NCBI GenBank assembly: GCA_903877125.1
Contig: CAIRCM010000079.1
Span: 1 to 64,000, forward strand
DNA from: an uncultured Acetobacteraceae bacterium
GTDB lineage: Bacteria; Pseudomonadota; Alphaproteobacteria; Acetobacterales; Acetobacteraceae
Direction: 5' to 3'
DNA: 64,000 nt
The notes beneath the pieces were generated by a model. That model had not been told where the DNA came from. It was given only the letters and a program-made list of their open reading frames with translations, and made no database searches. Position numbers and translations under genes: made by a program. Numbering within the stretch: the first letter of the stretch is position 1; every line of letters starts with the position of its first letter. This document shows, piece by piece, positions 46,676 through 55,008 of the stretch.

Positions 46676-47974
46676 ATGACTGCCACGCTCCCCCTTCCGC
46701 CTTCCGACACTGAAGCCCGCCAGGAGCTTTTCCGGTACCGCGCCTTCGCCACCGGCCTCCTGGTCCTGATGGCGCTCCTGACCCTGTGCGCCTACGGCAT
46801 ACCGGCAGCATACTGGCCAAACGACTACGTCCGAGCGCTGCTCGGCGCCGCGGCAAAGGCCGGCTTCGTGGGCGGCATCGCCGATTGGTTCGCCGTCACC
46901 TCGCTGTTTCGCCACCCCCTCGGCATTCCCATCCCCCACACGGCCATCATCCCACAGCAGAAAGAGCGCCTCGGTCTCGCCCTCGGCCGCTTCGTCGCGA
47001 CCCACGTGTTCACCGAAAAGGACATCGCGGCGATGCTGGGCAAACTCGATCTGCCCGGCATTCTCGCGCGCTTCCTCGCCGATCCCGCGGCATCCCGCCC
47101 CTTGGCACTCACTCTCGCCGGGGCCTTGCCGAAAGTGCTGGCAACGGTGGAGGACGGCCGGGCGCGGCGCGTGGTGGCGCGCATGGTGCCACGGATCATG
47201 GGCGGCGCCGGCGGCAGCAGGGTGATCGCCCGAGCCCTGCATGGCCTCGTCGATGGCGGCCGGCATCAGGAAGTGTTCGGCTTCATCCTGACGCAACTCA
47301 AAACCCTGATCGCCAGCCGCGAGGAAGCCCTGCGCCACGCCATCGAAGAGCGCGTGCGCGAACAAGGCGGCCGCTTGGTCGGTTGGGCGCTCGGCGCCTC
47401 CATCGCCCGGCGCGTCCTGGCGACATTGACGACAGAACTCGACAAAATGGGACCGGACGGATCCGAATTGCGGGAGGCGTTCGACGTTTGGGTCCGTACC
47501 GAGATCCAGAAGATGGAGGAAGACCCGAACCGCGCCACGGAACTCGGGATGGCCGTGCGCGGCGTCGTGGCGCACGAAACGGTGCAAGCGTGGCTTTGGG
47601 ACATTTGGGCCCGCCTGCGCCATGCGTTGGAGGCCGACGCCGCGAAGCCAAACGGCCGCACCATCGCCTATCTGGAAGAAGCCCTGCAGACCCTGGGCAC
47701 AACCCTGGCAACCGATCCAGCGACTCGGACCCGAGTCGACGCAGCGGCCGAGGGCATCGTCCGCACGCTGCTGCCCAGCGCGCAGCAGGGCCTGTCGGCG
47801 TTCATCGCCCAGGTCGTGGCAAGCTGGGACGCCGCGACCGTCGTGGAGAAGCTGGAACTGCGCGTCGGCAAGGACCTGCAATATGTGCGGGTCAACGGCA
47901 CCCTGGTCGGCTTTCTGGCGGGCGGGGCGCTCTACGCGGTGCTGCGCGCGGCATTCGGTACCGGCGGGTTTTAA
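46676..47974 (+). CDS. DUF445 family membrane protein
   Basis: A 432-aa protein of the DUF445 (YjiN-like) family. An N-terminal membrane segment (FATGLLVLMALLTLCAYGI) and the conserved GFVGGIADWFAVTSLFRHPLGIPIPHTAIIP block at residues 60-90 are diagnostic. A long helical cytoplasmic or periplasmic middle follows, then a C-terminal membrane segment (NGTLVGFLAGGALYAVLRA). Function unknown. Its end overlaps the convergent ACT-protein gene by 4 bases. Confidence 0.92.
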   Translation: MTATLPLPPSDTEARQELFRYRAFATGLLVLMALLTLCAYGIPAAYWPNDYVRALLGAAAKAGFVGGIADWFAVTSLFRHPLGIPIPHTAIIPQQKERLGLALGRFVATHVFTEKDIAAMLGKLDLPGILARFLADPAASRPLALTLAGALPKVLATVEDGRARRVVARMVPRIMGGAGGSRVIARALHGLVDGGRHQEVFGFILTQLKTLIASREEALRHAIEERVREQGGRLVGWALGASIARRVLATLTTELDKMGPDGSELREAFDVWVRTEIQKMEEDPNRATELGMAVRGVVAHETVQAWLWDIWARLRHALEADAAKPNGRTIAYLEEALQTLGTTLATDPATRTRVDAAAEGIVRTLLPSAQQGLSAFIAQVVASWDAATVVEKLELRVGKDLQYVRVNGTLVGFLAGGALYAVLRAAFGTGGF

Positions 47975-48204
47975 TCCCGCGTCACGGCCCTGACACCGAT
48001 GACCTGACGCAGATTGCCCTCGACCAGATGCACCATCTCCTGCGGCATGGCCCCCATGGCGATGGCAACAGACACGGAATCATCGGACCGAACGGCCTGC
48101 AAATGATCAGGCACGAGGTCGCGGCGGGCGAAGGGCTGTAACAAGCGGGGCAAAAGACCGGGCGACGCGTCAGCGTCAACACGGAAGCGAACGGCGGCGA
48201 ACAT
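47971..48204 (-). CDS. Small ACT-domain-like protein
   Basis: A 77-aa protein (MFAAVRFRVDADASPGLLPRLLQPFARRDLVPDHLQAV...). It has the beta-alpha-beta pattern of a single ACT domain as in regulatory subunits of acetolactate synthase, with the glycine-free SPGLLPRLLQPFA loop after strand 1. It probably binds an amino acid. GGAG lies eleven bases before the ATG at 48204. The transcript has a hairpin-rich leader (48231-48299) that looks like an attenuator. No catalytic partner is adjacent. Confidence 0.7.
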   Translation of the reverse strand: MFAAVRFRVDADASPGLLPRLLQPFARRDLVPDHLQAVRSDDSVSVAIAMGAMPQEMVHLVEGNLRQVIGVRAVTRD

Positions 48205-48230
48205 AGGCCAATACTCCAGACACAAACACG

Positions 48231-48299
48231 AAAAAGCGGGTAAACCCCGGCTGCTCAGGCAGCCGGGTCGCTAATTCGCATCGTGCGGACGGTCGCGCT
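48231..48299 (-). promoter_or_regulatory. Possible transcription attenuator with leader peptide before ACT gene
   Basis: On the minus strand a short ORF (MSATVRTMRISDPAA) starts at 48299, and its stop falls in the loop of a stem CCCGGCTGC-CTGA-GCAGCCGGG (48267-48246). The 3' arm of that stem overlaps a second hairpin CGGG-GTTTA-CCCG followed by CTTTTT (48249-48231), which looks like an intrinsic terminator. The two stems exclude one another, the classic antiterminator/terminator arrangement. No run of one regulatory codon is visible, so the signal is uncertain. Confidence 0.4.
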
Positions 48300-48409
48300 C
48301 ATGCCGACATCATACGCATGCAAATCATCGCGGTCCAGCGGGAAGCACACTTGCGCATCGGCCGGCCACGGCGTTCTTCTATGGTCCTGCCTTCCAGGAG
48401 CCTGCTTCG

Positions 48410-49450
48410 ATGATCCGCCTGTCCGTGCTTGACCAGTCGACCGTGGTGACCGGGCGCTCCCCCGCCACCTCCATCCGCGAAAGCATCCGCCTGGCCCAGC
48501 ACTGCGAGGCCTTGGGCTATCATCGCTACTGGTGCGCCGAGCATCATAACTCCGACAGTCAGGCGGGCACCGCGCCCGAGATTCTGATCGCCGCCATCGC
48601 CGCCACCACGACATCGATCCGGGTCGGCTCCGCCGGCGTGATGCTGCCGCACTATTCGGCATTGAAGGTGGCAGAGCAGTTTCGCGTGCTGGACGCCATC
48701 GCGCCCGGGCGAATCGATCTTGGACTGGGCCGCGCGCCGGGATCGGATGGGCGCACGGCCTATGCGCTCAACCCCCGAGCGGAAACCGCGGCGGATCAGT
48801 TCCCGGCCCAGGTGCGCGATCTCCAGCATTGGATCGCCGGCGAAAAACTGGTCGAAGGCCACCCTTTCCGCGATATCCGCGCTCAGCCTCAGGGCCCCGA
48901 GCGCCCGGAAATCTGGATCCTCGGCAGTTCGGACTACGGCGCGCAGGTCGCCGCCTATTTCGGCCTGCCCTTCTGCTACGCCCATTTCATCGGCGATGGT
49001 CAGGGCGCGGATCAGGCTTTCACGCTCTACCGCGAAGGCTATCGGCCGAGCGAGGCGCATCCCGAACCGCACGGAGCGGTGTGCGTATGGGGGATGGCGG
49101 CGGAAACCGAGGATGAGGCCGCCCGCTTGTTCTCCTCGCGGGCACTTCAGCGGTTGCGCCGCGATCGCGGCGAGTTCTCCGCCCTGCCCTCCCCCGAAGA
49201 AGCCACCGCCTACCCCTACACCGACGGCGAACTGGCCCGGGTCGAGCGCATCAAGTCGCGCGCCTTCTTCGGCACCCCAGCAGCGGTCGGCACGAAGCTG
49301 CGCGCATTGGCCGCCGAATATCAGGTGGAGGAAATCGCCGTTCTCACCACGCTTCATGACCCGGAGGCGCGGCGCAGGTCATATACGCTGCTGGCAGCGG
49401 AGTTCGGCTTAACGCCGCCGAACCCAGTAAATCGTGCGGCCGGTGTTTGA
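48410..49450 (+). CDS. LLM class flavin-dependent oxidoreductase
   Basis: A 346-aa luciferase-like monooxygenase of the MsnO8/YhbW type. It starts IRLSVLDQSTVVTGRSP, with the conserved GYHRYWCAEHHNSDSQAGTAPE and the FMN-region LGLGRAPGSDGRTAYAL. It is predicted to use reduced flavin in the cytoplasm; substrate unknown. It diverges from the ACT-protein gene, and its 3' end overlaps the convergent small membrane-protein gene by about 42 bases. Confidence 0.93.
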   Translation: MIRLSVLDQSTVVTGRSPATSIRESIRLAQHCEALGYHRYWCAEHHNSDSQAGTAPEILIAAIAATTTSIRVGSAGVMLPHYSALKVAEQFRVLDAIAPGRIDLGLGRAPGSDGRTAYALNPRAETAADQFPAQVRDLQHWIAGEKLVEGHPFRDIRAQPQGPERPEIWILGSSDYGAQVAAYFGLPFCYAHFIGDGQGADQAFTLYREGYRPSEAHPEPHGAVCVWGMAAETEDEAARLFSSRALQRLRRDRGEFSALPSPEEATAYPYTDGELARVERIKSRAFFGTPAAVGTKLRALAAEYQVEEIAVLTTLHDPEARRRSYTLLAAEFGLTPPNPVNRAAGV

Positions 49451-49708
49451 TCCACCGCTCCGCCACATCTGATAGCGGAACACGCCATAGGCGACAGCAG
49501 CGGCGATCAGCGCGACCGGGATCATGAACGCCAGCAGCCACAGCGCGGCCAAAGCCACGGCGCAAGCCACGGCGCAAGCCACGGCAATCGCAGCGACGGC
49601 CGCCGACCAGATCATCACCTTCGTACCAAAGGGCACGCGCGGCGGCTGGGGCGGATCAACGAATTCGCCCTCGATGGTCATTTCCAAAATCGGCGGCTTC
49701 TGGGTCAT
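49409..49708 (-). CDS. Small membrane protein, unknown, with internal 12-base repeats
   Basis: A 99-aa protein with two membrane segments (around residues 32-57 and 58-77). The first contains AVACAVACAVALA, encoded by three tandem 12-base units (GCCGTGGCTTGC and a variant), a site prone to slippage. The N-terminus is acidic and cytoplasmic (MTQKPPILEMTIEGEFVDPP). No family recognised. Confidence 0.6.
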   Translation of the reverse strand: MTQKPPILEMTIEGEFVDPPQPPRVPFGTKVMIWSAAVAAIAVACAVACAVALAALWLLAFMIPVALIAAAVAYGVFRYQMWRSGGSNTGRTIYWVRRR

Positions 49709-49919
49709 AAGCAGAAAATGGGCGGTCCCGTCGGGTTGTTCAAGCCCCAGGGCAGCCCCCACGGGGTGCCGTAACGGCAGGAACGGTCCTGTGGCGCGTT
49801 TCCGGCCGACCAATCCTGCACGCCCACCGGGCCATCGACGGAAAACGGGCAAAAGTCCTGTTGTGACCCCCGCTGCGTTCGGCGTAGCTTACCCGCAAGT
49901 AGCAAACGGAGGACCAAGG

Positions 49920-51131
49920 ATGAGCCAGGCCACGACCATCAATCCCCCCAATCTCTGGCGCCTCGAAACGCCCGGGCACGCCGGGTGGCCCCGCACCGCT
50001 CGGGTGGAGGACCCGCGCAAATACTTCATGGTCTCCACCGACAGCCATGCGAACGAGCCCGCCGACCTCTGGGTGACGCGCCTGCCGGTGCAGTATCGCG
50101 ACCGCGCCCCACGCATCATCACCGACGAAAAGGGTGTGCAGTGGCGCTATACCGAGGGCTATCGCCCCGACCGCGTCCGCGTCATGAGCTTCGAGGGCGA
50201 GGACTGGCTGCGCGCCCAATCCGGCGCGGTGGTGGCGGATCGCATCCGCGACAACCGCGGCGACGGTGTGGATGTCGAGATCATCTTCCCCAACAAGGGC
50301 CTGGCGATGTGGGCGACGCCCGATCCGGTGTTCTCCAACGCGCAATGCAAGGTGTGGAACGAATGGTCGTGGGAACAATTCGGTGCGCATCCTGACTCCA
50401 TGCTGCCCGTCGCCGCGATCGCCACCGGCGACTTGCCCGGCGCGATGGCGGAGATCGAACGGGTCGCCAAGGTGGGTTTCCGTGCGCTGACGCTGCCATG
50501 CAAACCGATCTGGGGTGGGCACGATGTGGATCATGTGAACTACAACCTGCCGCATTTCGATCCGATGTGGGCGCTGATCGAGGAATGCAACCTGCCCATT
50601 ACATTCCACGTCTCCACCGGCCGCGATCCGCGGGCGGCGCGCGGGAATGGTGGGGCGGTGATCAACTATGTGACGCATTCGCTCTGCCCGACGATCGAAC
50701 CGGTGGCGAATCTCTGTGCCTCCGGCGTGCTGGAGCGGTTCAAGAAGCTGCGGTTCGCCACCATCGAGGCCGGCATCGGCTGGATTCCCTGGCTGCTGGA
50801 CGCCATGGATGAGGCGTACCGAAAGCACCACATGTGGGTGCGCCCGAAGTTACAGGGCCTGCCCAGCGACTATTATCGGGCGCACGGTTTCGCATCGTTC
50901 CAGGAGGATCCTTCGGGGCTGGCCTTGGCTGAGAAATGGGGCCTGGACGAATGCTTCATGTGGGCCAACGACTATCCGCATCACGAGGGCACTTGGCCGC
51001 ACTCCGCGGAGGCGATCGAGCGCACCATGCCAGGCCTGACCGATGGGCAACGCGCAAGAATCCTCGGGCTGAATGCCGCGAAGTTGTTTGGGATCGAAGT
51101 GCCGGCGCATCAGCGGTTGGACGCGCAGTAG
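49920..51131 (+). CDS. Amidohydrolase family protein (TIM barrel)
   Basis: A 403-aa amidohydrolase_2 protein. The metal motif region is MVSTDSHANEPADLW near residues 37-51, the central His is in LPITFHVSTGRDPRA, and the C-terminal Asp/His block is CFMWANDYPHHEGTWPHS. This layout is common in decarboxylase-type members (ACMSD-related) acting on aromatic or isoprenoid compounds. GGAGGACCAAGG precedes the ATG at 49920, deciding the start; the track ORF adds 132 spurious residues. Confidence 0.9.
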   Translation: MSQATTINPPNLWRLETPGHAGWPRTARVEDPRKYFMVSTDSHANEPADLWVTRLPVQYRDRAPRIITDEKGVQWRYTEGYRPDRVRVMSFEGEDWLRAQSGAVVADRIRDNRGDGVDVEIIFPNKGLAMWATPDPVFSNAQCKVWNEWSWEQFGAHPDSMLPVAAIATGDLPGAMAEIERVAKVGFRALTLPCKPIWGGHDVDHVNYNLPHFDPMWALIEECNLPITFHVSTGRDPRAARGNGGAVINYVTHSLCPTIEPVANLCASGVLERFKKLRFATIEAGIGWIPWLLDAMDEAYRKHHMWVRPKLQGLPSDYYRAHGFASFQEDPSGLALAEKWGLDECFMWANDYPHHEGTWPHSAEAIERTMPGLTDGQRARILGLNAAKLFGIEVPAHQRLDAQ

Positions 51132-51145
51132 GTTTGGGCGCCGTG

Positions 51146-51185
51146 GTCCGCCCTCGGGCGGGCCGCGGCGGACTGCCGTTTTTTT
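51146..51185 (+). terminator. Rho-independent terminator after amidohydrolase
   Basis: GTCCGCC ... GGCGGAC enclose an inner GC-rich stem-loop and are followed by TGCCGTTTTTTT. It lies 15 bases past the stop. Confidence 0.7.
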
Positions 51186-51217
51186 AACTGGAAGGCACGA
51201 AAACACGAAGGGTTGGA

Positions 51218-51586
51218 CTAACGGACCATTCGGACTATGCCGTCTTTCATGGTGGCGGAATGGAAGTTGAGCAGAAGCCCTATGCCGTAGCCGCCGACGC
51301 GCATGTAGGTCAGCAATTGTGACCGATGCACCGGAAGCACCTGCTGTACAGCTTTAATTTCAACGATGACGGCACTTTCCACGATCAGGTCGAGGCGGTA
51401 ACCACAACCGAGATCGACGTCTTTGTATCGCGCGGGCAAATCAACCTGGCGCGCGAAGCCAAGGCCGCGCAGCCCCAATTCATGAGCCAAAGCACGCTCG
51501 TAGAACGATTCAAGCAACCCGGGTCCAAGTGCCCGATGCACCTCGATCGCTGCCCCGATCACCGCATGGCTGACAACGTCGAACAT
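51218..51586 (-). CDS. GxxExxY family protein
   Basis: A 122-aa protein with the name-giving motif in LGPGLLESFYERALAHEL (G-x-x-E-x-x-Y). It also has the conserved core RLDLIVESAVIVEIKAVQQVLPVH, which resembles the D-(x)n-E-x-K pattern of PD-(D/E)XK nucleases. The end LLLNFHSATMKDGIVRMVR is typical. The biological role of the family is not settled. It is bounded by a terminator for the opposite strand. Confidence 0.92.
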   Translation of the reverse strand: MFDVVSHAVIGAAIEVHRALGPGLLESFYERALAHELGLRGLGFARQVDLPARYKDVDLGCGYRLDLIVESAVIVEIKAVQQVLPVHRSQLLTYMRVGGYGIGLLLNFHSATMKDGIVRMVR

Positions 51587-51753
51587 CGCCCTTCACCTCT
51601 GCCGATACCTATACCGGCCGAAGGTAAACAAACCGTTAACGCACCCGAAAAATCGTCCTCCTTCGTGCCATCGTGCCTTTCAGCAACAATCCGCCCCATA
51701 CCCAGCCGCGAAGCCCGGCCGTTCGGCACCGCCCAAATTCCCCCGGCGATAAG

Positions 51754-52248
51754 TTACTGGCTGTCCCGCGCCATCCGCACCCAGCACACGCCCTTCGTCT
51801 TCTTCACGATTTCATCGACATGGCTGACAAGCCACTGCCGCAATTCGTCCGGCGCGACGATCTCCCCGCCAGCGCCGAGACCCGGATACCCGTTGCCAGG
51901 TTCGCTATAGTCGCAGAACCCATCCTTCGTCAGCGGGCCGAACAAGATCGCGAACTTGTCTGATTTCGCATCCGGGGCGATCTGCGCGACGTAGATGTCC
52001 TTGCCCTCCACCAGCCGGATCAACTGGAACTTCAGAACATCCCGACCGCCCGAGAACGTGTATTCCTTGCCTTTGACGGACAGTCTGAACGGCCCCGCCA
52101 GCGCGGGCAACGGATCATTCGGCTCGATCCGATAGTACATCCCCGCCGCCAGCGGCGTCGAAGCGTTCTCGACCGGCATGAACTTGCCCTTCGACGTCAG
52201 GCAACCGCAAAGCAGAAGCGGCAGCAGGAAAATCCCGAACCGATACAT
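51754..52248 (-). CDS. Predicted lipoprotein, unknown function
   Basis: A 164-aa protein with a lipoprotein signal (RFGIFLLPLLLCGCLTSKG; lipobox L-C-G-C). The mature domain is beta-rich (FRLSVKGKEYTFSGGRDVLKFQLIRL) and ends with a helical region. Probably anchored to the inner leaflet of the outer membrane or the periplasmic face of the inner membrane. No family recognised. It follows the NitT/TauT-type binding-protein gene by 3 bases, so it may be in its operon. Confidence 0.75.
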   Translation of the reverse strand: MYRFGIFLLPLLLCGCLTSKGKFMPVENASTPLAAGMYYRIEPNDPLPALAGPFRLSVKGKEYTFSGGRDVLKFQLIRLVEGKDIYVAQIAPDAKSDKFAILFGPLTKDGFCDYSEPGNGYPGLGAGGEIVAPDELRQWLVSHVDEIVKKTKGVCWVRMARDSQ

Positions 52249-52251
52249 CGC

Positions 52252-53235
52252 CTAACTCCCATCCGCCGCGACCAGTTCCGGAAAGAATACATCCTGCCAC
52301 CGTTCCGGCGCCACCGGGATCGCGCCGGTTTCGTGCATGAACTGCCCATACGCAACCATCTTACGCGGCGCGGTGGTCCATTGATTTTCCGCCCGCGAAA
52401 TCATCGCCGCCGCCCGATCAACCGGCATGGATGAATTCTCGGCCTTCAACCAGATCGCAGCCGCCTCGGCGGGGGAGGACCGGATCACCGCCATCGACCG
52501 TTCCAAAGCCGCCAAAAACGCGGCCGCCACCTGTGGATTGGCATCGTGCCAAGCCGACGTCGCCCAGGTCAGATTGAACGTATGCGGACCACCCAGCACA
52601 TCGTAACTGTTCAGCACCACATGCACACCCGGCGCCGATGCCTCCTGGTACATAAAAGGCGCCGAAGTGAAATGCGCTGAGATCGGAGAATGCCCCGACA
52701 GCATCGCCAACATCCCATCGGGATGACTCATCGACACCGTCAGGTGATCGAGCCGCCCCTCCTGCCCAACCCCGAATGCCTGGCGGGCGGCCATTTGCAG
52801 CGTCACCGCCTGCCCCGACACACGCACGGCCGGCAGCGCGATGCGGTCCTGTTCGCTGAAATCGCGGACCGAGTGCACATTCGGGTTGGTCGTCGTCAAC
52901 CACAACGGCATCGCATTCAGCGCCGCCACGCCGCGCACCTTCAGCCCCGTTCGGGTCTTTGCCCAAAGCGTCAGCGCCGGCCCGGTGCCGCCGGCGGCGA
53001 TATCGAGGTTACCCGACAGCAGCGCGTCGTTCATCGCCGCCCCGCTGCTCAACCGCACCCATTCCGCGTGCAGCGCCAACCCGCGCGCCTTGCCTTCCTC
53101 CTCCAGCAAGCCACGCTCGCGCATCACGAACAGGGGCAGATAGCCGATGCCGAACTGCTCCGCGATCCGCACCGTCTGCGCCGCGGCCGGCAGCGACAGC
53201 AACGCGACCAGCAGTCCGATCCATACCCCTCGCAT
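52252..53235 (-). CDS. ABC transporter substrate-binding protein, NitT/TauT type
   Basis: A 327-aa exported binding protein. Signal peptide MRGVWIGLLVALLSLPAAAQ; mature part TVRIAEQFGIGYLPLFVMRERGLLEEEG, as in SsuA/TauA-like proteins that bind sulfonates, nitrate or aromatic carboxylates. The hinge region (DALLSGNLDIAAGGTGPAL) is well conserved. No permease or ATPase is adjacent. The ATG at 53235 was chosen because the signal peptide begins there; the long track ORF runs antisense into the thiolase gene. Confidence 0.92.
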   Translation of the reverse strand: MRGVWIGLLVALLSLPAAAQTVRIAEQFGIGYLPLFVMRERGLLEEEGKARGLALHAEWVRLSSGAAMNDALLSGNLDIAAGGTGPALTLWAKTRTGLKVRGVAALNAMPLWLTTTNPNVHSVRDFSEQDRIALPAVRVSGQAVTLQMAARQAFGVGQEGRLDHLTVSMSHPDGMLAMLSGHSPISAHFTSAPFMYQEASAPGVHVVLNSYDVLGGPHTFNLTWATSAWHDANPQVAAAFLAALERSMAVIRSSPAEAAAIWLKAENSSMPVDRAAAMISRAENQWTTAPRKMVAYGQFMHETGAIPVAPERWQDVFFPELVAADGS

Positions 53236-53292
53236 CGATTGTCCTTCCGCTTTATCTTCCCCCGATACCACGACGGTAGAGGGCGGGAACCC

Positions 53293-54477
53293 ATGGCAGA
53301 CAGAACGCTTCGCGGAAAGACCGCGATCGCCGGAATCGGCGAAACCATCTACTATAAGCACGGCCAGTCGCCTGACAGCGAGTTCAAGCTTGCGCTGCAA
53401 GCCATCGTCAAGGCGTGCGAAGACGCTGGCATCTCCCCCCACGAAATCGACGGTTTCGCCTCCTACGGCAACGACCGCTCGGATGGGCCCCGTCTCGCGG
53501 CGGCGCTGGGCGTGAAGGAGCTGAAATTCTCCAACATGTTCTGGGGCGGCGGCGGCGGTGGCGTCTGCGGCGCGGTGGGCAACGCGTCCGCGGCGGTCGC
53601 GACGGGCATGGCCGATTGCGTGGTGGCCTTCCGTTCCCTGGCGCAGGGGCAGTATGCCCGCTACGGCCGCAGCGGCGCGGCGGCGGCGGTGATGGGGGAC
53701 GATGCATTCCTCTTCCCCTACGGCGTCATGTCGCCGGCACAGCGTTTCGCTATGAAAATCACCCGGTTCATGCACGATCACGGGATCAAACAGGAGGCAC
53801 TGCGAGGCATCGCGCTGGCCTGCTATCATCATGCCCAAAACAATCCCAACGCGGTGATGCGCGGCCGCACCCTGGACGAGGAAAAATACGACGCGTCCCG
53901 CTGGATCATCGAACCGTTTCACCACCTGTACGACTGCTGCCAGGAAAACGACGGCGCGGCGGCGGTGATCGTCGTGCCGGCGGACCGGGCGAAGGATTTG
54001 GCCAAGAAGCCTGCCTACGTCATGGCATGCGGCCAGGGCGGAGACCACCGCAGCGCCGCACCGGTCCATAACATGCCGAATTATCCCTCGTCGCACTTCG
54101 GCAAACTCGCACCGCGCGTCTATGCCATGGCGAAAATGGCGCCCACCGATATGGGCATCGTGCAGTGCTACGAAAATTTCACCGGCGGCGTGCTCATGAG
54201 CCTGATCGAGCACGGTCTGGTGGCGCCCGAGGCCGCAAACGAATTCCTGGTGAAGGAAACTCTGATCGTCGAGGGCGGCCGTATGCCCTTGAACACCAGC
54301 GGCGGCAATCTGGCCGAGTGCTACATGCACGGATTGGAACTGGTGATCGAATCGGTACGCCAGATCCGCGGCACCGCGATCAATCAGGTCAAAAACAACG
54401 ACGCGGCCATCGTCATGGGCGGGCCGATGGTCACACCGGTCAGCTCCCTGATCCTGGGTTCGGAGGCAACACTATGA
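53293..54477 (+). CDS. SCP2-type thiolase / lipid-transfer-like protein
   Basis: A 394-aa thiolase-fold protein (KTAIAGIGETIYYKHGQSPDSEF at the N-terminus). The usual nucleophile loop is glycine-rich (FWGGGGGGVCGAVGNAS) and the C-terminal active-site histidine lies in GGNLAECYMHGLE. Such proteins usually work with a DUF35 zinc-ribbon partner, and here the partner gene overlaps the 3' end. Likely role in acyl-CoA or steroid/aromatic side-chain metabolism; substrate unknown. Confidence 0.92.
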   Translation: MADRTLRGKTAIAGIGETIYYKHGQSPDSEFKLALQAIVKACEDAGISPHEIDGFASYGNDRSDGPRLAAALGVKELKFSNMFWGGGGGGVCGAVGNASAAVATGMADCVVAFRSLAQGQYARYGRSGAAAAVMGDDAFLFPYGVMSPAQRFAMKITRFMHDHGIKQEALRGIALACYHHAQNNPNAVMRGRTLDEEKYDASRWIIEPFHHLYDCCQENDGAAAVIVVPADRAKDLAKKPAYVMACGQGGDHRSAAPVHNMPNYPSSHFGKLAPRVYAMAKMAPTDMGIVQCYENFTGGVLMSLIEHGLVAPEAANEFLVKETLIVEGGRMPLNTSGGNLAECYMHGLELVIESVRQIRGTAINQVKNNDAAIVMGGPMVTPVSSLILGSEATL

Positions 54478-54914
54478 GCAATTTCTATCTCCCCGAGGGT
54501 CTGCCCACGCCATCTTCCGGGCCCGACGGTCTCGCCGCCCCGTACTGGGAGGGAACCCGACTCGGCAAACTCCGCATCCAAAAATGCAGGGGGTGCGGGG
54601 CATGGCAATGGGGACCGGAATGGATCTGCCACCGGTGCCACTCCTTCGATCTGGATTGGCAGGACATTCAGGGCAAGGGACGCATCTACAGTTACGAACG
54701 GCCCCACCACCCCGTGCATACCGCCCTGAACGGGCACGGCGCTTACATTGCCGTGCTGGTGGAACTGCCGGCCTACGGCAACATCCGAATGGTCGGCAAT
54801 CTGCTCGGCGATCCGCACCAGGACGTGCCGATCGGTGCCGAAGTCGAAGCGGTTTTCGAGCCGCACGACACCGCGAACCCGCCCTATACCCTGGTGCAAT
54901 GGCGGCGTGTCTGA
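54474..54914 (+). CDS. DUF35 Zn-ribbon/OB-fold protein, thiolase partner
   Basis: A 146-aa acyl-CoA-associated protein. Zinc-ribbon cysteines CRGCGAWQWGPEWICHRC lie at about residues 38-55 and are followed by an OB-fold (GKGRIYSYERPHHPVH...). The ATG at 54474 overlaps the thiolase stop as ATGA, so the two subunits are co-translated, a known pairing for SCP2-type thiolases and hydroxymethylglutaryl-type enzymes. Confidence 0.93.
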   Translation: MSNFYLPEGLPTPSSGPDGLAAPYWEGTRLGKLRIQKCRGCGAWQWGPEWICHRCHSFDLDWQDIQGKGRIYSYERPHHPVHTALNGHGAYIAVLVELPAYGNIRMVGNLLGDPHQDVPIGAEVEAVFEPHDTANPPYTLVQWRRV

Positions 54915-54945
54915 CGCGGATGGCAGCGGCCGCGGGGCCTGGACC

Positions 54946-55008
54946 GTGATCGCCAGCGGTCGAACAAAGGCTTATAAAGCGTGATAGGGTCAACTTGACC
55001 CTATCGCC
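54946..55008. repeat. Dispersed intergenic repeat, internally deleted copy E
   Basis: GTGATCGCCAG joins directly to CGGTCGAACAAAGGCTTATA, so hairpin 1 is missing. Hairpin 2 is intact and symmetric (GATAGGGTCAACTTGACCCTATC). The TTG within this hairpin is the only in-frame start codon available to the downstream K+ channel gene. Confidence 0.75.

Noticed and set aside
49705-49917. 70-aa minus-strand ORF ending in an ATGA overlap with the small membrane-protein gene
   Set aside because: Start codon would be TTG with no ribosome-binding site, overlapping the Shine-Dalgarno of the divergent amidohydrolase; composition not protein-like.
51627-51641. TTAACGCACCCGAAAA as a CtrA site
   Set aside because: Only one half-site is present.
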